Positions 31,471 through 34,320 of a stretch of DNA of 34,320 nt are shown here, piece by piece. A program made the translations under genes and the position numbers. The notes under the pieces were generated by a model that worked only from the letters and a program-made list of their open reading frames with translations, did no database searches and was not told where the DNA came from. The stretch comes from Pseudoselenomonas ruminantium (lineage in GTDB: Bacteria; Bacillota; Negativicutes; Selenomonadales; Selenomonadaceae). Position 1 is the stretch's first letter. Every line of letters begins with the position of its first letter. The stretch spans positions 5,522-39,841 of the forward strand of contig NZ_FRBC01000028.1 of the NCBI RefSeq assembly GCF_900142515.1, written 5' to 3'.

Positions 31471-31955
31471 GTGATTAGTATAAGAGTATCAAAGTATAAT
31501 CCGATTTTTAGAGATAAAAATGGAGCTTATAAAAAAGTGAATGGATATCCTATTATGACATAGGTAAATGCTTTGAAGGAGAGGTATTTACTGAAGAGCA
31601 GTATCTAGCCGTGGAGAATGGGTATTTAAATGTGATAAAGAATTTATATGAAATATATCCTTCGTTAATCTTGCATATAGAGGGGCTGGAGCCGATCGAC
31701 AAAAACATAGATAGATGGCAAGATGATGATGAAATTACCAGAGATAAGATAGAAGAATTAGTAAGAGCAATTCTCAGAGAAAAAGTATGGTGTAAGTTAA
31801 TAAACGAAAATGTTGAGGTGCATTTTGGATATGATTACTATATGTATATTGTGTTTATAAAGGGATATTCTATCCGGTCAATCATAAAATATTTAAAAAT
31901 AATACGACAGAATGGCTTGTTTATAGAAAAGAAGCCAGTAATATATTATGAATAA
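31471..31955 (+). pseudogene. Ntox21-cassette immunity gene, frameshifted
   Basis: GTG 31471, seven bases after AGGAG, reads ISIRVSKYNPIFRDKNGAYK and then stops at 31563. If the A6 run at 31531-31536 had one more A, the sequence would continue KSEWISYYDIGKCFEGEVFT, then EEQYLAVENGYLNVIKNLYE to TAA at 31953-31955, about 161 aa. The continuous logic across the joint (YNP.FRD.NG.Y....W...DIGK) is that of an immunity protein family often placed after such toxins. The 3' part alone is open from 31611. As sequenced the gene is broken, unusual for an immunity gene beside an intact toxin domain. Confidence 0.6.
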
Positions 31956-31987
31956 TTCCTGCTGTCAATTAAGAAAGAAGGTATTCT

Positions 31988-32368
31988 ATGGAGCAGACTC
32001 CGCTAGGGCTGGTTAGGCTTTCGGGTATTGCATATCGGAAGATTGAAGAACTGGAAATTATTGAGAAAGCAGGAAATCACGGGAAATGCTTACTGCTTGG
32101 AAAAACTGGCAAAAAAGAACAACTTAGAAAAGATTGGGCGCAGCATTATAATTTGGATGAGTGGCCTAAATATCGTGATGAAATGATTGGAAGAGAAGGA
32201 AGGTTAGGGTGGAATTATGATTTACATCATATTATTCCAAGAAGATATGGTGGGCCTAATGAATGGTGGAATATGATTCCAGCGGCAAATCCAGAAGCAC
32301 ACCAAAGAGGTATTCATCGTAGTGGAGGAATGTTTAGAAAATTGTTCCCAAAATTAAAAAGAAGGTAG
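31988..32368 (+). CDS. Short spike-type N-terminus fused to HNH nuclease toxin
   Basis: The 126-aa protein starts MEQTPLGLVRLSGIAYRKIE then ELEIIEKAGNHGKCLLLGKT, like the first strands of a VgrG/Pvc8-type spike and related to the MEQVTLG fragments. It then moves straight to a nuclease: WPKYRDEMIGREGRLGWNYD, LHHIIPRRYGGPNEWWNMIP, AHQRGIHRSGG. The LHH, GG..N..N and H..G.H motifs are those of an HNH/WHH-type DNase with its histidines present. The missing middle of the spike suggests an in-frame deletion. It lies behind GAAGG, with an adjacent SUKH immunity gene. It may still make an active but undeliverable nuclease domain. Confidence 0.72.
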   Translation: MEQTPLGLVRLSGIAYRKIEELEIIEKAGNHGKCLLLGKTGKKEQLRKDWAQHYNLDEWPKYRDEMIGREGRLGWNYDLHHIIPRRYGGPNEWWNMIPAANPEAHQRGIHRSGGMFRKLFPKLKRR

Positions 32369-32377
32369 ATGTTAGAT

Positions 32378-32872
32378 ATGATTAATTTTTCTTGGTTAAA
32401 AAAATATTCGTGCATTGATGATGATTTTGCAAATAATATGCAAAAATATAAACATAAGTTTACACCGCTTAATTATGAAGAAATTGTAGCACAAGAAGAA
32501 AGGATGGGGAGACGATTTCCGGAAGAATTAAGAGAGTTTTATATACAGATCGGATATGGTGCTTTTGGTATAAATACACGTTTATGCTTAGATTTAGTTT
32601 TGCCGCCGGAGGATGTCGTCGATTCTATAATGGAGGAGGGGGTGTTTGAAGATAATGATATTATCGATGATATAGATTTAAAAAGCAAAATGATTTTTTT
32701 TGATGCAGGAGATAATACATACCTTTGCTTAGATTTGTCAAAAGAAGATTGTGAAGGAAGATGCCCTGTCGTATATGCTACTGTAAATAAATGTGTATGT
32801 TTAGCAAAAAGCTTAGAAGACTTTGCAAAAAAAATAGATGAAAAGTCTAGTTATTATACATATTTGTGGTGA
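32378..32872 (+). CDS. SUKH (SMI1/KNR4) family immunity protein
   Basis: The 164-aa protein has the SUKH signature: LNYEEIVAQEERMGRRFPEE, LREFYIQIGYGAFGI, IIFFDAGDNTYLCLDL-like strands and a C-terminal LAKSLEDFAKKI. SUKH proteins are the most common immunity proteins of nuclease toxins. It follows the HNH gene directly. ATG 32378 gives 12 bases from GAAGG; ATG 32369 is only three bases from it, so either could be used. Composition is AT-rich and the gene is intact. Confidence 0.82.
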   Translation: MINFSWLKKYSCIDDDFANNMQKYKHKFTPLNYEEIVAQEERMGRRFPEELREFYIQIGYGAFGINTRLCLDLVLPPEDVVDSIMEEGVFEDNDIIDDIDLKSKMIFFDAGDNTYLCLDLSKEDCEGRCPVVYATVNKCVCLAKSLEDFAKKIDEKSSYYTYLW

Positions 32873-32908
32873 AATTTTTATATTTGTAAATGAGGGGAGT
32901 ATCGTTAA

Positions 32909-33211
32909 TTGGATAACATAGAAGAACATAAAAAAGCTTTTGTTAGCATTAGAAGTGATTTATTAGCAGAATGGGAAGAGAATAACAATGAACAGTGGCC
33001 GAAATATGGTAAGGCAGTTATGACGATGCGGAGAAGAGTGGTAAGAGCTCCAGGAAATACATATAATGTACTAAAGATAATTCCGTTAGCAAGTGGCGGC
33101 CCTTTAACATGGTTCAATATACATCCTGCAAGTTGGCCTGAAGAGATTCAGACCATACATAGGCCGGACGGAGTTTGGCAAAAACTATTTGGTAAATTAT
33201 TCAATAGATAA
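32909..33211 (+). CDS. Degenerate HNH toxin relative lacking the catalytic His pair
   Basis: The 100-aa protein is clearly related to the C-terminal part of the gene at 31988: EQWPKYGKAVMTMRRRVVRA, YNVLKIIPLASGGPLTWFNI, HPASWPEEIQTIHRPDG and VWQKLFGKLF. The LHHIIP motif has become VLKIIP, so both first histidines are gone, while the Asn and the last IH are kept. It probably has no nuclease activity of the usual kind, or belongs to a diverged subfamily. The start is TTG 32909, nine bases after AGGGGAG. No spike or PAAR part is attached, so it is an orphan cassette. Confidence 0.6.
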   Translation: MDNIEEHKKAFVSIRSDLLAEWEENNNEQWPKYGKAVMTMRRRVVRAPGNTYNVLKIIPLASGGPLTWFNIHPASWPEEIQTIHRPDGVWQKLFGKLFNR

Positions 33212-33234
33212 GAATGGTATGTAAGGAGTAAAAT

Positions 33235-33707
33235 ATGTACGAAAAATATAAGCAATTCCTTCACAATGAATCTGAAGCAGAAAATAATGCTATTTGGCAT
33301 GATGAGCTGGTGTTTTTTCAGATAGATGGCGCAGAGAAAGAAGTGGCATATGTAGAAAATGAATTAGGGATACAATTACCACAGGACTTAAGACGATTTT
33401 ACAATGAGATAGGATATGGCTTTGTATGTACAAACTACGATAATCTCTTTAATAGGTTGCTATCACCAATAGAAATCTATGACTTTTATAAAGGAATTAA
33501 TGAGTATGAGAATGATGAAAGGAGGGGAGATTGTTCACTGGAGAGAAATGCTATTGCATTTTATGAGGTATCAGAAGATGTTTTCTTACCGTGAAAAGTG
33601 ACGAACAGAATCAGGCGAATATATATTATTTTGATGAATTGGTCGCAGAATCTCTAATGGAATTTATAGATAAGATGCTGGAAAAACCAAACTACTATCT
33701 TGATTAA
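33235..33707 (+). pseudogene. SUKH immunity gene, frameshifted near its end
   Basis: From ATG 33235 (after AAGGAG) the frame reads MYEKYKQFLHNESEAENNAI, then YVENELGIQLPQDLRRFYNE and IGYGFVCTNYDNLFNRLLSP, a SUKH protein related to the gene at 32378. It stops at 33594 after VSEDVFLP. One frame over, VKSDEQNQANIYYFDELVAE then SLMEFIDKMLEKPNYYLD gives the expected SUKH C-terminus, ending at 33707. A single missing base near 33586 explains the break. The remaining 119 aa lack the last strand and helix. Confidence 0.7.
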
Positions 33708-33724
33708 CTTCTTTAGGGGCAGGT

Positions 33725-34320
33725 TATATGGCGGCGGATTGTCAAGCCAACATAGTACCGCTATAGCTAGGGGCTGCGGACAAAAAGTTGGACTTTGACG
33801 GAGGAGAATAAGATGTCATTTTCATCAGAGCAGAAACAAAGAGCCTTGCAGCTGTTTAATGAAACGAAATTAAATATCCTTCATCGTTGCTTTGAACTTG
33901 GAGAGAATGTACAATTAGTATCAGAAGAAACAGGGTATTCAAGGGCATCTATATACAAATGGCGATGACAATACATCAAGGAAGGACGATTGGCATTAAT
34001 GAATCAGAAAGATATTCCCAGATGCAGCTTAAAAGAAGGTTCCCTAGAAGTACCACAAGAAGAGTTGGATGCATTGAAGCAAAAAATGCATGATATGCAA
34101 CTGGAAATGGATATCTTAAAAGAAACTATTGCTGTATTAAAAAAAGACCCAGGCATCAATCTAGAACCGTTGAAAAATCGAGAAAAGGTAGTGATAATTG
34201 ATGCCTTACAACAAAAATATTCACTACCAGTGCTTCTGCTAAAACTCGGCTTGTCTAAAAGCAGTTATTATTACCAAAAGAAGATACAGAAACGTATTGA
34301 CAAATATGCCAGTTTAAAAG
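33725..34320 (+). mobile_element. IS3-type insertion sequence, left part
   Basis: Starting soon after the SUKH pseudogene, the sequence holds a leader and a transposase OrfA-type gene that runs off the right edge. I could not define the terminal inverted repeat or target duplication, so the left boundary is approximate. Confidence 0.6.
33813..34320 (+). pseudogene. IS3-family transposase, 5' part with in-frame TGA, partial
   Basis: ATG 33813 follows GGAGGAG. The first 51 codons give a helix-turn-helix protein (MSFSSEQKQRALQLFNETKL, VQLVSEETGYSRASIYKWR). TGA at 33966-33968 interrupts, but the same frame stays open to the window edge: QYIKEGRLALMNQKDIPRCS, a leucine-zipper-like stretch (LDALKQKMHDMQLEMDILKE) and ALQQKYSLPVLLLKLGLSKS followed by SYYYQKK. 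This is the OrfA and start-of-OrfB pattern of IS3-type elements. The stop looks like a single nonsense change, so the element is probably inactive. The catalytic DDE part lies outside the window. Confidence 0.65.

Noticed and set aside
20391..33707. CRISPR array or integron-type attC array explaining the repeats
   Set aside because: The repeats are coding fragments of unequal length (50-500 bp) with no regular spacers, and no attC-like structure or integrase was seen.

Overview
The window looks like a chromosome segment of a Negativicutes bacterium, most likely Selenomonadaceae (Selenomonas or Mitsuokella type). This is inferred from the gene order FliK-like / FlhB-C-like / yraN / comM, the mid-GC codon use, and the cobalamin-riboswitch-controlled metal-type ABC transporter. 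No rRNA, tRNA or CRISPR array was recognised.

Positions 1-20,300 are ordinary, intact chromosome. First comes the 3' part of a Q/P/M-rich repeat protein with a FliK-like tail. It is followed by a small FlhB C-terminal-domain protein, YraN, ComM and a free-standing alanyl-tRNA editing protein. Next are a YjiH-type membrane protein, a PAS hybrid histidine kinase closed by a terminator, and a MATE exporter. Two complete five-gene ABC importers of the Dpp/Opp/Nik class follow. The first (10210-15141) sits behind a cobalamin riboswitch and a terminator, which points to cobalt, nickel or another metal chelate. The second (15275-20239) has a G/C-tract palindrome (CCCCCTAGGGGG) just upstream of its promoter. 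A near-identical palindrome at the same distance from the -10 box lies upstream of the MATE gene, so these two units probably share a regulator.

From about 20,400 to 33,700 the character changes to an AT-rich mosaic of small genes and gene fragments. I read it as a store of orphan toxin/immunity cassettes from a contractile-injection (VgrG-like spike, DUF4280 PAAR-like tip) polymorphic-toxin locus. Core fragments recur: a VgrG-like 5' end (MEQVTLG) three times, a VgrG-like 3' end, a MSDNQQRIPKFE gene start twice, a MSFDQEIYRIQNE gene twice, and DUF4280 three times. Between them lie different toxin tails, each followed by an immunity-type gene: a GH-E-like nuclease with SUFU; a Gly-rich domain (three copies), each with a 133-135-aa anchored protein and a 50-60-aa membrane protein; a TNT (NADase) remnant with a small immunity protein; an unknown tail with a 174-aa protein; Ntox21 with a frameshifted partner; and two related HNH toxins with SUKH proteins. 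Nearly all toxin or spike parts are broken by frameshifts in homopolymer runs (including G10), by nonsense codons or by deletions. Most immunity genes are intact. A vWA fragment and an intact FHA gene may be remnants of the system's regulators.

The window ends inside an IS3-type transposase gene that carries an in-frame TGA.

The best candidate for an undescribed system is the triplicated Gly-rich toxin / 135-aa / 50-aa membrane protein module, together with its G10 tract.
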